A stretch of DNA of 64,000 bases from Brevundimonas sp. NIBR10 (GTDB taxonomy: Bacteria > Pseudomonadota > Alphaproteobacteria > Caulobacterales > Caulobacteraceae), in the NCBI RefSeq assembly GCF_027912515.1, contig NZ_CP115464.1, positions 2,790,001 through 2,854,000 of the forward strand, written 5' to 3'. Below, piece after piece: positions 1-8,472 of the stretch. The position numbers were made by a program, and so were the translations under genes. Below the pieces are notes generated by a model that saw nothing but the letters and a program-made list of their open reading frames with translations, made no database searches and had not been told where the DNA came from. Numbering within the stretch: the stretch's first letter is position 1; every line of letters starts with the position of its first letter.

Positions 1-1
1 C

Positions 2-130
2 TACGTCGGGGCCCGCATCGGCATTCACAGCCCCAAGGGCGAGAAGGTCGGCACGGTCGGGCGGTTACGGAATGTCGAATACCTGTTCGTGGTCACCGAA
101 CGGCCCGAGGAACTGCCGGTCGCGGCCTGA
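2..130 (+). CDS. C-terminal end of an unidentified protein (partial)
   Basis: The window opens inside a plus-strand reading frame that ends at TGA 128-130. The 42 visible residues start YVGARIGIHSPKGEKVGTVG and end ELPVAA. They are free of stops and use GC-rich third positions like the neighbouring genes, so they look coding. I do not recognise the family from this short tail, and the start lies before base 1. Confidence 0.5.
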   Translation, partial: YVGARIGIHSPKGEKVGTVGRLRNVEYLFVVTERPEELPVAA

Positions 131-166
131 CGGAACACAATCCGGCCTCAGTCCGTTACCCGACCT

Positions 167-319
167 ATGGAAGCCGTGAATGCCACCCCCGTCCGCCGGT
201 CGCCTGAGCCGACCGTGTCGCAAGCGCTTCAGGCCTTGCCCGCCTGGGTCACGATCGCCGCTGGTGGCGTGGTCGCCGCCGTCGTCGGGGCAATGCTGGG
301 CGGCGCGCTGCACATCTAG
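167..319 (+). CDS. Small single-pass membrane protein (50 aa)
   Basis: A short ATG frame encodes 50 residues. Residues 1-25 are polar and Pro/Arg-containing. Residues 27-49 form one Gly/Ala/Val-rich hydrophobic segment (from WVTIAAGG to LGGALHI), enough for one membrane helix. Its TAG stop overlaps the stop of the convergent symporter gene by a few bases, as tightly packed real genes often do. It lies 36 bp after the preceding gene and may be co-transcribed with it. No function can be assigned, and a chance ORF is possible at this length. Confidence 0.45.
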   Translation: MEAVNATPVRRSPEPTVSQALQALPAWVTIAAGGVVAAVVGAMLGGALHI

Positions 320-1605
320 ATGCCTCCGGCCGGCACCGCCGCAGGCCCCTCGGCCTCGGGATCGCCGGGCAGCCAGGCGACCCGGCCGTCATAGATGTCC
401 TCGTTCAGGATGCCTTCTTCCTTTGCGACCAGCACGGGGACGAGCATCTGGCCCGTCACATTGGTGGCGGTGCGCATCATGTCGATGATCCGGTCGATGG
501 CGACGATATAGCCGATCCCCTCCAGCGGCAGGCCCGCCGTGGACAATGTCAGGGTCAGCATGACGATGGAGGTGCCCGGCACTCCCGCCGTCCCCAGCGA
601 CCCGAGTACCGCGGTCAGCCCGATCAGGACGTACTGGGTCAGCGTCAGGTCGATCTTGAAATACTGGGCGATGAATATGGCCGCGATGGCCGGATAGATG
701 GCCCCGCACCCGTCCATCTTGACGTTGGCGCCCAGCGGCACGGCGAAGGCCGCATAGGCCTGGGGAACGCCCAGCCGCTCGACCGTCTGGCGGAGCGTAA
801 TGGGCAATGTGCCAAGCGAGGACGAGGTCGCGAACGCCGTCTGCTGCGCGGCGAAGGCCCCCCGGAAGAAGGCCGTGACCTTCAGCCCGTGCAGTTTCAG
901 CAGCCCCGAATAGACCACCAGGATGTGGAACAGGCAGGCCGCATAGATGGCGACGATGAATTTGATCAGGGGCAGCAGCGCCTCCCAGCCATAGCCCCCG
1001 ACGACCGAGCCGATCAGGCCGAAGACCCCGAACGGCGTCAGTTGGATCACCCAGCGGGTGATGCGGAAGATGATCGCGGCCCCTTCATCGACGAACCGCC
1101 GCGCCGTCGCCGCCCGCTCGCCCAGTGCCACCAGGGCCACCCCGACCAGGGCCGAGAAGAAGATGATCTGCAGCACCTTGCCTTCGCTAAGGGCCGCGAA
1201 CGGATTCCTCGGTACGACGCCCAGCAGCACTTCCAGCGGGGTGGGAATCTCGCGCGGCTTGACCTCGCCCAGCGGCAGGTTGGCCAGGCCCATCCCTGGG
1301 TTGATCAGATGCCCGAAGGCGAACCCGACCAGCACGGCCAGCAAGGATGTGATCGCGAACCAGACGATGGTTCTGACCCCCAGCCGCACCGCCCCGGCCC
1401 CTTCGCCCAGCTTTGCGATCGACGAGGCGATGGTGAACAGCACCAGCGGCGCGACGACCATGCGGATCAGGTTCAGATACAGGTCGCCGATCGGCTGCAG
1501 CCAGACCTCGGCCTGTTCGCGCAGGATCAGCCCCGCGACGATGCCCAGCCCGAAGCCCACGGCGGTGCGGATCCACAGCGGGATGGCGAAGAAGCGGGCG
1601 ATCAT
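316..1605 (-). CDS. Dicarboxylate/amino acid:cation symporter (DAACS/GltP type)
   Basis: 429 aa from the start MIARFFAIPLWIRT. A further in-frame ATG 22 codons upstream adds a Arg/Ser-rich stretch unlike a transporter N-terminus, so I reject it. The protein has about eight hydrophobic segments plus re-entrant loops. Family hallmarks are visible: a Ser-rich loop (FATSSSLGTLP) and the NVKMDGCG motif in the seventh helix that takes part in cation and substrate binding. This family (GltP, DctA, SdcS-like) imports glutamate, aspartate or C4-dicarboxylates with Na+ or H+ across the inner membrane. The substrate cannot be told from sequence alone. Confidence 0.88.
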   Translation of the reverse strand: MIARFFAIPLWIRTAVGFGLGIVAGLILREQAEVWLQPIGDLYLNLIRMVVAPLVLFTIASSIAKLGEGAGAVRLGVRTIVWFAITSLLAVLVGFAFGHLINPGMGLANLPLGEVKPREIPTPLEVLLGVVPRNPFAALSEGKVLQIIFFSALVGVALVALGERAATARRFVDEGAAIIFRITRWVIQLTPFGVFGLIGSVVGGYGWEALLPLIKFIVAIYAACLFHILVVYSGLLKLHGLKVTAFFRGAFAAQQTAFATSSSLGTLPITLRQTVERLGVPQAYAAFAVPLGANVKMDGCGAIYPAIAAIFIAQYFKIDLTLTQYVLIGLTAVLGSLGTAGVPGTSIVMLTLTLSTAGLPLEGIGYIVAIDRIIDMMRTATNVTGQMLVPVLVAKEEGILNEDIYDGRVAWLPGDPEAEGPAAVPAGGI

Positions 1606-1753
1606 CGGCGAACGGCTTTCGGGGGAGCGAAGGTCCGCGAATGTGCGGACTCTAACCGAAAACAGCAACACAGCGGGCGGCGAACGGATCGGTCCGCAGG
1701 GTTTAGAAAAAGTCGATGCCTCCTTCCTTCTCCAGCAAGGGGAGAAGGAAGGC

Positions 1754-2497
1754 TCAGTGCGCGTTCAGCATCTCGAACACCTGTGCATACTCCCCGCGAC
1801 CCTCGGCACCCGACAGGAACTTCACCCGCTCGACCAGCACCTCGTCGTGGCCCGCCTCGAACAGCGCCAGGCTTTCGGCGGTGAATTCGTCCAACGGCAT
1901 GGAGCGGGGGTCCTGGGCGTGTCCGGGCATCAGGTCGGTGGCCACGCCGGGCGGGGCCCATTCGACGACCCTGACCGTCGTGTCCTTCAGCTGATGGCGC
2001 AGGGACTGGCTCCAGGAATGGATGGCGGCCTTGGTGGCGTTGTAGGTGGGCGTGGCGGCCAGGGGCACGAAGGCGAGGCCGGACGAGACGGTGACGACCG
2101 TGGCCGAGGGCCGGGTCAGCAGATGCGGCAGCAGGGCCGCCGTCAGCCGGATCGTGCCCAGCAGGTTGATGCCGATCGTCTCCTCGACGATCGACAGGTC
2201 GAAGACGCCGCCGGACAGGGCCTCCGGCTTCATGATCCCGGCGTTGTTGATGACGACGTTCAGGTCGGGGTGGTCGGCGATGACCCGGGCGGCGACGGTC
2301 TTGATGGCCTGCGGATCGGCGACGTCGAGCACGACATGGGCCATGCCGGGATTGGCGGCGACGACCTCTTCCAGCGGGGCGGCGCGTCGGCCGGCGATGA
2401 TGACCTTGGCGCCCTTCGCGTGCAGGGCCTCGGCGAACGCGCGCCCGATGCCGGTGCCGCCGCCGGTGATCAGGACGGTGTCGGATGCGGTGTTCAT
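1754..2497 (-). CDS. SDR-family oxidoreductase (DltE-like)
   Basis: 247 aa starting MNTASDTVLI. A classical short-chain dehydrogenase: the nucleotide motif TGGGTGIG is at residues 11-18, NNAG is in the centre, and there is a YNATK catalytic Tyr/Lys pair with a preceding SSG serine. Substrate and direction are unknown. It is divergently transcribed from the HxlR regulator that starts 105 bp away. SDR-HxlR pairs of this layout are common, and the regulator probably controls this gene. The longer upstream frame to 2569 would run into the shared promoter region. Confidence 0.85.
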   Translation of the reverse strand: MNTASDTVLITGGGTGIGRAFAEALHAKGAKVIIAGRRAAPLEEVVAANPGMAHVVLDVADPQAIKTVAARVIADHPDLNVVINNAGIMKPEALSGGVFDLSIVEETIGINLLGTIRLTAALLPHLLTRPSATVVTVSSGLAFVPLAATPTYNATKAAIHSWSQSLRHQLKDTTVRVVEWAPPGVATDLMPGHAQDPRSMPLDEFTAESLALFEAGHDEVLVERVKFLSGAEGRGEYAQVFEMLNAH

Positions 2498-2601
2498 GGG
2501 AATTCTCCGGGGCTGGAACAACGATGTCCGGCGATGTATGCCTGTCGCTCTCCATTGGAAAGTAGGCACCGGAACGTTCGGTACTTACCGGAAGGATACC
2601 A

Positions 2602-3003
2602 ATGACCGCGCCTGCGTTTCAGCCCCGAACCGACTATCCAGAGGTCGATCCGCGCGTCGAGGCCCTGGTCAACGAGGTGATCGGCCGGGTCGCCGACAAA
2701 TGGACGATGATCGTGCTGGATGTCCTGGCCGAGAACGGCGAACTGCGCTTCACCCGCATCGGCCAGCTGTCCGACGGCATCAGCCAGAAGATGCTGACCC
2801 AGACCCTGCGCCAGATGGAGCGCGACGGCCTGGTGGTGCGGACGGTGCATCCGGTGGTGCCGCCCAAGGTGGAGTACCGGCTGACGGACATGGGGTTCAG
2901 CCTGGCCGAAGCGTTCTGCGGGGTGTGGGGCTGGGCCGCCGAGCATCTGGAACGGATCGAGACGGCGCGGGCGACGTTCGATGCGGCGAAGGCGGGGTTA
3001 TAA
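2602..3003 (+). CDS. HxlR-family transcriptional regulator
   Basis: 133 aa, a single winged helix-turn-helix of the HxlR/DUF24 type. Visible family signatures are VADKWTMIVL, then FTRIGQLSDGISQKMLTQTL (recognition helix region) and the wing segment KVEYRLTDMG. There is no conserved N-terminal cysteine like that of redox-sensing HxlR members, so an organic ligand is more likely than a thiol signal. It is divergent from the SDR gene and probably acts on the 2498-2601 intergenic region. Confidence 0.88.
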   Translation: MTAPAFQPRTDYPEVDPRVEALVNEVIGRVADKWTMIVLDVLAENGELRFTRIGQLSDGISQKMLTQTLRQMERDGLVVRTVHPVVPPKVEYRLTDMGFSLAEAFCGVWGWAAEHLERIETARATFDAAKAGL

Positions 3004-3051
3004 GTCATTCATGCCGTCACTGGCCGTAGATCGACGTAGTGACCAAAAGCA

Positions 3052-3834
3052 TCAAATTCCGTCTTTGATTGGACGATAGGATTTCCAACCGGGATGTTGT
3101 TCTTCATTTTCCGGCTTTCCAGCGCCGCCCCAAAAGCAAAGAGACGTCCCAAACTGTGCAACGTAAGTGAACACGTCGCTGTCGTGGGCGGTACCGATGA
3201 CAATCGAAAGCTGATCTCCGAAATCCAGATTGGGTCGTGAGCCGATGAGGGTGCGGTTCCAGACTGGTGCCAGAGTTTCTAGAACGTCGGCCAGCGTCCC
3301 GCTTTGCGTCTGAAACCACTGATTCATGACAAAATGGCTTTCGGTCAGCGACCGCCCATTATTTCGATAAAATAGGGCTGCCGTGAGTTTTCTAGCGAAG
3401 TACTCAAAATGCCGATCAATGCCAGCTGGAATAGGAAGGACTGGCTCGTCCGAAAGAAATACTCCGGGTGTCCTCTGAATTCCGAGATCGGCCATCATTC
3501 GACGTTTCTCAGCTGCCGATTGGTCCAGCTTGGGAAACACTTCAGGCGCGTTGTTTCTAATACCTGCTGTCAATCTTTGGATATCGGCTTCCCGATAGTT
3601 CTCGTCCGTGTGATCCAACGCGCGAATGTAAAATGCTACGACCTGTTCGGTCCCGCTAATCGCCCGATTGCAAGCTGAACAACTAGGGAAACTCCAGCCG
3701 TCAGGCCCGACCTTTTCTCGAAAGCATATTCTTGCAGGGCAATGATCCTCCTCCGTTGAGGGGGAGGAGCCGCAGTAGCAACAGATCGGGTTTGCAGCCA
3801 GGAAGCGGGCTTTCCTCGATTTCGCTTCCCCCAC
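3052..3834 (-). CDS. HNH-type zinc-site protein, probably horizontally acquired
   Basis: 260 aa. The N-terminus holds a treble-clef/HNH-like site: C18-x2-C21, then D30-H31 and C52-x2-C55-N56. This is the layout of HNH endonucleases. The rest (residues 70-260) carries no motif I recognise. Base composition is plainly lower in GC than every neighbour, with many A/T third positions, which suggests recent acquisition. It sits alone between the convergent HxlR gene and the phosphatase gene, with no methylase, helicase or toxin partner. A nuclease role is inference from the N-terminal site only. Confidence 0.6.
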   Translation of the reverse strand: MGEAKSRKARFLAANPICCYCGSSPSTEEDHCPARICFREKVGPDGWSFPSCSACNRAISGTEQVVAFYIRALDHTDENYREADIQRLTAGIRNNAPEVFPKLDQSAAEKRRMMADLGIQRTPGVFLSDEPVLPIPAGIDRHFEYFARKLTAALFYRNNGRSLTESHFVMNQWFQTQSGTLADVLETLAPVWNRTLIGSRPNLDFGDQLSIVIGTAHDSDVFTYVAQFGTSLCFWGGAGKPENEEQHPGWKSYRPIKDGI

Positions 3835-3837
3835 GAT

Positions 3838-4554
3838 TCAAACCCCCGCTAACGCCCGCGTCACATAGAAGTCCGCCAGCAACCCGTCGATGGCCTCCTC
3901 GACGTCGTCGAAATGGTCGATGAGGACGTCGCCGCCGAGGTCTTCGGGCGGGATCGGGGTGTAGCCCCAGGTGACGACGATACAGGGCATGTCGGCGGCG
4001 CGGGCGGCGCCGACGTCGGGGGCGGCGTCGCCGATCATGATGGCCATCGATGGGTCGCCTCCGGCCAATCGGACCGCCTCCTGAAGGTGGGCGGCTGCGG
4101 GCTTTCTCGCGCTGACCTTGTCGGGCCCGACGACGGCGGCGAAATGGCGGGTCAGGTCGAGCTTGTTGAGCAGCAGTTCGGACAGATCCGTCCGCTTGTT
4201 GGTGGCGACGACCAGCAGGGCGCCGCGCGCGCTCAGCGCCTCCAGCGTCTCGACACAGCCTTCGTAAGGCTGCGAATGGTCGGCGATATGCTCGATATAG
4301 TCGGCGATGAAGGCGTCATAAAGGGCGGGGTCGCGGGCTTGTTCGACCGGCGCTCCGGTGCGCTCGAAGCCATGCTCCAGCAGAGGCCGCGCGCCCCCGC
4401 CGATCAGCTCGGCCGCCCCCTCCATCGGCACGGTCGGCAGGCCGTGCCGAACCAGCATCCGGTTCAGCGTCCCGACCAGATCCCCGTGCGTCTCGACCAG
4501 TGTGCCGTCCAGGTCGAAGGCGATGGTCCAGCCTTCCAGGTCGCGATCGGTCAT
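3838..4554 (-). CDS. HAD-superfamily phosphatase, phosphoglycolate-phosphatase-like
   Basis: 238 aa. HAD motif I is FDLDGTLVET (nucleophile D14, acid D16), motif II is the VVATNKR segment, and motif III/IV is IGDAAPDVGAA. The cap domain between residues 20 and 90 is alpha-helical, as in subfamily IA enzymes. The closest functional class is Gph, which removes phosphate from 2-phosphoglycolate, but other small phosphoesters are possible. It is divergent from glmU, 75 bp apart. The stop is only 3 bp from the start of the HNH-type gene on the same strand. Confidence 0.82.
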   Translation of the reverse strand: MTDRDLEGWTIAFDLDGTLVETHGDLVGTLNRMLVRHGLPTVPMEGAAELIGGGARPLLEHGFERTGAPVEQARDPALYDAFIADYIEHIADHSQPYEGCVETLEALSARGALLVVATNKRTDLSELLLNKLDLTRHFAAVVGPDKVSARKPAAAHLQEAVRLAGGDPSMAIMIGDAAPDVGAARAADMPCIVVTWGYTPIPPEDLGGDVLIDHFDDVEEAIDGLLADFYVTRALAGV

Positions 4555-4629
4555 GTTTCATCCTCTGTTCCCCCTCCCGCCGGGACAGGGATGGGGTTAA
4601 GTCGTACCGACTAGCCGCCGGACCGATTC

Positions 4630-5991
4630 ATGACCACCCATACCCAGCCGTCATCAAAGAGGGCCGCCATCATCCTCGCCGCCGGCCAGGGCACGCGGAT
4701 GAAGTCGCCCCTGCCCAAGGTTCTGCATCCGGTCGGCCACCGCGCCATGCTGGACCACGCCATCGATGCGGCCGAGGCCCTGGGGTGCGAGCGGATCGTG
4801 GTGGTGGTCGGAAGCCATTCGCCGGAGGTCCGCGCCCATGTCGTCGCGCGTCTGGGCGAGGACGCCATCGCGGTCCAGGACCCGCCGCTGGGCACCGGCC
4901 ATGCCGTCCGTGCCGCACAAGGCGTGCTGGGCGATTTCGTCGGCCAGGTGGTCATCACCTATGGCGACGTGCCCCTGCTGAAGGCCGCCGACATCGAGCC
5001 GGTCTTCGCGTCTCACGACGGGGTCACCGTGATCGGGTTCGAGGCGCGCGATCCCGGCACCTATGGCCGGTTGGTCATGGAGGGCGACACCCTGGCCGCC
5101 ATCACCGAGGCGAAGGAGGCGTCCGAACAGGTCCTGGCCATCACCACCTGCAACTCCGGCGTCATGGCCGCGCCGGTCGGCCTGCTGTTCGAGCTGCTGT
5201 CGGAGGTCACCAACGCCAACGCCAAGGGCGAATACTATCTGACCGATGTGGTCGAACTGGCCCGTAAGCGTGGGGCGCCGACGCTGGTGACCATGGCGTC
5301 GGAGGACTCGGTCATGGGCGTCAACGCCCAGTCCGAACTGGCCCAGGCCGAGGCCCTGTTCCAGTCGGTGCAGAGAGACGCCTTCCTGGCCGCCGGCGTC
5401 ACCATGTCGGCCCCCGACACCGTCCATTTCGCCTGGGACACCCAGGTCGGCCCCGGCACGGTGATCGAGCCGTTCGTGGTCTTCGGCCCCGGCGCGCGGA
5501 TCGAGGGCGGGGCCCGTATCCGCAGTTTCTCCCACATCGAGGGGGCGGCAGTGGCGTCGGGCGCCGAGGTCGGTCCCTATGCACGCCTGCGACCCGGCGC
5601 CGACCTGGGGGAGGGGTCCAAGGTGGGCAATTTCGTCGAGGTCAAGAACGTCCGCATGGACGCGGGTGCCAAGGCCAATCACCTGTCCTATCTGGGCGAC
5701 GGGTCGGTCGGAGCTGGCGCGAACATCGGCGCGGGCACGATCTTCTGCAACTACGACGGCTTCAACAAGGCGCAGACAGTGGTGGGCGAGGGGGCCTTCG
5801 TGGGCTCCAACTCGGCCCTGGTCGCGCCCGTGACGATCGGGGCGGGGGCGATCGTGGGATCGGGCTCGGTGATCGTCGAGGACGTGCCGGCCGATGCCCT
5901 GGCCCTGGCGCGTGGGCGGCAGGTCAACAAGGCCGGAGCGGGTGCTGCGTTCCGGGACAAGGCCAAGGCGAAGAAGGAGTCGCGAAAATGA
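4630..5991 (+). CDS. glmU: Bifunctional UDP-N-acetylglucosamine pyrophosphorylase / glucosamine-1-phosphate N-acetyltransferase
   Basis: 453 aa, the usual GlmU length. Residues 10-230 form the pyrophosphorylase domain with the signature LAAGQGTRM followed by [10 protein letters not shown]. The C-terminal half is a left-handed beta helix of hexapeptide repeats ([18 protein letters not shown] and similar) that acetylates glucosamine-1-phosphate. The product UDP-GlcNAc feeds peptidoglycan, LPS and, probably, the GlcNAc-containing exopolysaccharide made by the locus at 30-38 kb. rpiA follows on the same strand after a long inverted repeat. Confidence 0.97.
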   Translation: MTTHTQPSSKRAAIILAAGQGTRMKSPLPKVLHPVGHRAMLDHAIDAAEALGCERIVVVVGSHSPEVRAHVVARLGEDAIAVQDPPLGTGHAVRAAQGVLGDFVGQVVITYGDVPLLKAADIEPVFASHDGVTVIGFEARDPGTYGRLVMEGDTLAAITEAKEASEQVLAITTCNSGVMAAPVGLLFELLSEVTNANAKGEYYLTDVVELARKRGAPTLVTMASEDSVMGVNAQSELAQAEALFQSVQRDAFLAAGVTMSAPDTVHFAWDTQVGPGTVIEPFVVFGPGARIEGGARIRSFSHIEGAAVASGAEVGPYARLRPGADLGEGSKVGNFVEVKNVRMDAGAKANHLSYLGDGSVGAGANIGAGTIFCNYDGFNKAQTVVGEGAFVGSNSALVAPVTIGAGAIVGSGSVIVEDVPADALALARGRQVNKAGAGAAFRDKAKAKKESRK

Positions 5992-6158
5992 CCCCTCTCC
6001 CAGAGGGAGAGGGCTTGAGCGTCCAAGAGCGAAGCGATTGGAAACGCGAAAGGGTGAGGGGTTCTGCCTTCACTGGTTCGCACCCTAACCCCTCACCCTT
6101 TCGGCTTGCGCATCGCTGCGCTCCGCGAGCCTCAAGCCCTCTCCCGATGGGAGAGGGG
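5992..6158. repeat. Long imperfect inverted repeat between glmU and rpiA
   Basis: The outer arms (about 5992-6019 and 6131-6158) are complementary and read CCCCTCTCCC...GGGCTTGAG against CTCAAGCCC...GGGAGAGGGG. Inner arms CGAAAGGGTGAGGGG (6047-6061) and CCCCTCACCCTTTCG (6089-6103) pair too, so the whole segment can fold into one long hairpin. It overlaps only the last codon of glmU. It resembles dispersed intergenic palindromic elements of alphaproteobacteria. It may also act as a weak terminator or RNA stabiliser. Confidence 0.75.
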
Positions 6159-6169
6159 ACGGAGATGAC

Positions 6170-6853
6170 ATGAGCGACCTCCAGAAACGTCTCGCCGGTG
6201 AAGCCGCCGCGCTTCGTGTCGAGTCCGGCATGATCGTCGGCCTCGGCACCGGCTCGACCGCCGCGTGGTTCGTCAAGGCGCTGGCGGCGCGGGGGCTCAA
6301 GGATCTCCGTTGCGTCCCGACATCGGAGAAGACGGCCGACCTGGCGCGGGAACTGGGGCTGACCCTGTCGACCCTGGACGATACGCCGAAGATCGACCTG
6401 ACCGTCGACGGCGCCGACGAGATCGGCCCGGGCCTGGCCCTGATCAAGGGCGGCGGGGCGGCCCTGTTGCGCGAGAAACTGGTGTGGGAGGCGTCGCGGT
6501 CCTGCATCGTCATCGCGGACGCTGCGAAGGTCGTGCCGGTGCTGGGCGCTTTCGCCCTGCCGATCGAGGTCGTCGCCTTCGGCCACAAGACCACCGCCAA
6601 CCGCATCGCCGATGTCCTTCTGGACCACGAGATCGCCATGCCCGCGCGCCTGCGCCAAGCCGACCGGGCTTTGGTGCGTACCGACGGCGGCAACCTGATC
6701 TATGACGCGGCCTGTGGGGCGATCCACGATCCGGTGCGGCTGGCGGATGATCTGAAGCTGATCACCGGGGTGGTCGAACACGGGTTGTTCCTCGATCTGG
6801 CAGATGAGGCGATCATCGGCTTGGATTCCGGCGTGGACGTCCTACTTCCCTGA
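6170..6853 (+). CDS. rpiA: Ribose-5-phosphate isomerase A
   Basis: 227 aa. It interconverts ribose-5-phosphate and ribulose-5-phosphate in the non-oxidative pentose phosphate pathway. Family motifs are present: GLGTGSTAAWF near the N-terminus, then VDGADEIGPGLALIKGGGAA with the catalytic acids and Gly-rich loop, LLREKLV, and a C-terminal ETGV-type segment (ITGVVEHGLFLDLAD). Length is typical. It is flanked on both sides by intergenic palindromes and lies in the same direction as gor. Confidence 0.96.
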   Translation: MSDLQKRLAGEAAALRVESGMIVGLGTGSTAAWFVKALAARGLKDLRCVPTSEKTADLARELGLTLSTLDDTPKIDLTVDGADEIGPGLALIKGGGAALLREKLVWEASRSCIVIADAAKVVPVLGAFALPIEVVAFGHKTTANRIADVLLDHEIAMPARLRQADRALVRTDGGNLIYDAACGAIHDPVRLADDLKLITGVVEHGLFLDLADEAIIGLDSGVDVLLP

Positions 6854-6862
6854 ACACAATAA

Positions 6863-6993
6863 TCCGCTCATCCCGGCGAAAGCTGGGACCCAGTTCTTTC
6901 GCGGGGCAGGGTGCGTGGGATAAGCGGCTCTTCTGGATCGGGGCGACCGATCGCCCAAAACACTGGGTCCCGGCTTTCGCCGGGATGAGCGGA
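6863..6993. repeat. Inverted repeat between rpiA and gor
   Basis: The left arm TCCGCTCATCCCGGCGAAAG (6863-6882, continuing to GGGACCCAGT) pairs almost perfectly with the right arm at about 6962-6993 (ACTGGGTCCCGGCTTTCGCC then GGGATGAGCGGA). The arms flank about 65 bp. This is a common dispersed palindrome type in alphaproteobacterial intergenic DNA. The right arm lies directly before the gor start and could affect its ribosome access. Confidence 0.8.
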
Positions 6994-6998
6994 TATTC

Positions 6999-8393
6999 AT
7001 GACCGACACCTACGACTACGACCTCTTCGTCATCGGCGCGGGCTCCGGCGGCGTCCGCGCGGCGCGGCTGACGGCGCTGGGCGGCAAGCGGGTGGCGATC
7101 GCCGAGGAGTTCCGGGTCGGGGGCACCTGCGTGATCCGGGGCTGTGTGCCCAAGAAATTCATGGTGATGGCCAGCGACTTCGCCCACCAGTTCCACACGG
7201 CCGAGGGCTATGGCTGGACGGTCGAGGCCAGCTTCGACTGGCCGAAGTTCCTTGAGGCCAAGGATGTCGAGATCGCCCGGTTGTCGGGCATCTATGCGGC
7301 CAACCTGGGCAAGGCCGGTGTCGATCTGGTTCATGGCCGGGCCGTGCTCAAGGATGCGCACACGGTCGAGGTCACCCACCGCGACGGCGGCGAACCCAGG
7401 ACCTATACCGCCGAGAAGATCCTGATCGCCACCGGCGGTCGACCGTGGATGCCCGAGGGCCTGCCCGGGATCGAACACGCGATCACATCCGAAGAAGCCT
7501 TCCACCTGCCGGAACTGCCCAGGCGGATCATGATCGCAGGCGGCGGCTATATCGCGGTGGAGTTCGCAGGGATTTTCGCCGGGCTGGGCGTCGAGACAAC
7601 CCTGATCTATCGCGGGCCCAACATCCTGCGCGGTTTCGACGACGACGTGCGCGCGCATCTGGCTGGAGAGATCGAGAAGCGCGGCATCAAGGTGGTCCTG
7701 GGCTGCCAGCACAGGTCGATCGAGAAGACGGAAACCGGTCTGGTCAGCCACCTCGAGAACGGCATGACGCTGGAGACCGACGTCATCATGTTCGCCACCG
7801 GCCGCGTGCCCTACGTGAAGGATCTGGGGCTGGAGACGGCGGGCGTCGACCTGAACGACAAAGGGGCGATCGTCGTCGATCAGCTGTCAAAGACGACGGC
7901 GGAGAACATCTGGGCCATCGGCGACGTCACAGACCGGATGAACCTGACCCCCGTCGCCATCCGCGAGGCGGTGGCGTTTCACGAGACGGTCTACAAGGAC
8001 AACCCTCAGCATTTCGACTATGAGGCCGTGGCCACGGCGGTGTTCAGCCAGCCGCCGGTCGGCGTGGTCGGCCTCAGCGAGAGCGAGGCGCGGCACTCCT
8101 GTTCGGCGGGAGTCGATGTCTATCTGACCCGCTTCCGGCCGATGAAATACGCCTTCACCGGCTCCGACGAGCGCGTCCTGATGAAGCTGGTCGTCGATGC
8201 CGCGTCGCAGAAAGTCGTCGGCGTCCATATCGTCGGCCCCGAGGCCCCCGAGATGATCCAGCTGGCTGCCATCGCCGTGAAGGCCGGCCTGACCAAGGCC
8301 CAGTGGGACGCCACCTGCGCGGTCCACCCCACCATGGCCGAGGAACTGGTCACCCTGAAGGAGAAGCAGTCCCCGACGATGAGCGCGGGGTGA
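6999..8393 (+). CDS. gor: Glutathione-disulfide reductase
   Basis: 464 aa. FAD/NADPH pyridine-nucleotide disulfide oxidoreductase that reduces GSSG in the cytoplasm. The N-terminal FAD motif is GAGSGG, the redox disulfide is in [13 protein letters not shown], a second nucleotide motif is [11 protein letters not shown], and the C-terminal interface has HPTMAEEL with the active-site His. The GCVPKK form and glutathione-type spacing favour Gor over lipoamide or mycothione reductases. The ATG lies just after the palindrome arm. Confidence 0.93.
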   Translation: MTDTYDYDLFVIGAGSGGVRAARLTALGGKRVAIAEEFRVGGTCVIRGCVPKKFMVMASDFAHQFHTAEGYGWTVEASFDWPKFLEAKDVEIARLSGIYAANLGKAGVDLVHGRAVLKDAHTVEVTHRDGGEPRTYTAEKILIATGGRPWMPEGLPGIEHAITSEEAFHLPELPRRIMIAGGGYIAVEFAGIFAGLGVETTLIYRGPNILRGFDDDVRAHLAGEIEKRGIKVVLGCQHRSIEKTETGLVSHLENGMTLETDVIMFATGRVPYVKDLGLETAGVDLNDKGAIVVDQLSKTTAENIWAIGDVTDRMNLTPVAIREAVAFHETVYKDNPQHFDYEAVATAVFSQPPVGVVGLSESEARHSCSAGVDVYLTRFRPMKYAFTGSDERVLMKLVVDAASQKVVGVHIVGPEAPEMIQLAAIAVKAGLTKAQWDATCAVHPTMAEELVTLKEKQSPTMSAG

Positions 8394-8472
8394 CGAGGTT
8401 GAAGTTCCGCTACCAGCGGCAACGTGCGGAGTTTTATTGTCGGAACAGGCCTTCAGGACTATATCGCGCGGC

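Noticed and set aside
3052..3834. Restriction or defence island around the HNH-type gene
   Set aside because: Neighbours are ordinary metabolic genes. One HNH-like protein alone does not make a system.
4654..5682. Long minus-strand open frame opposite glmU, and many similar ones opposite or out of frame with other genes
   Set aside because: High GC removes stops from shadow frames. Composition and lack of any motif show that the glmU frame is the real one.
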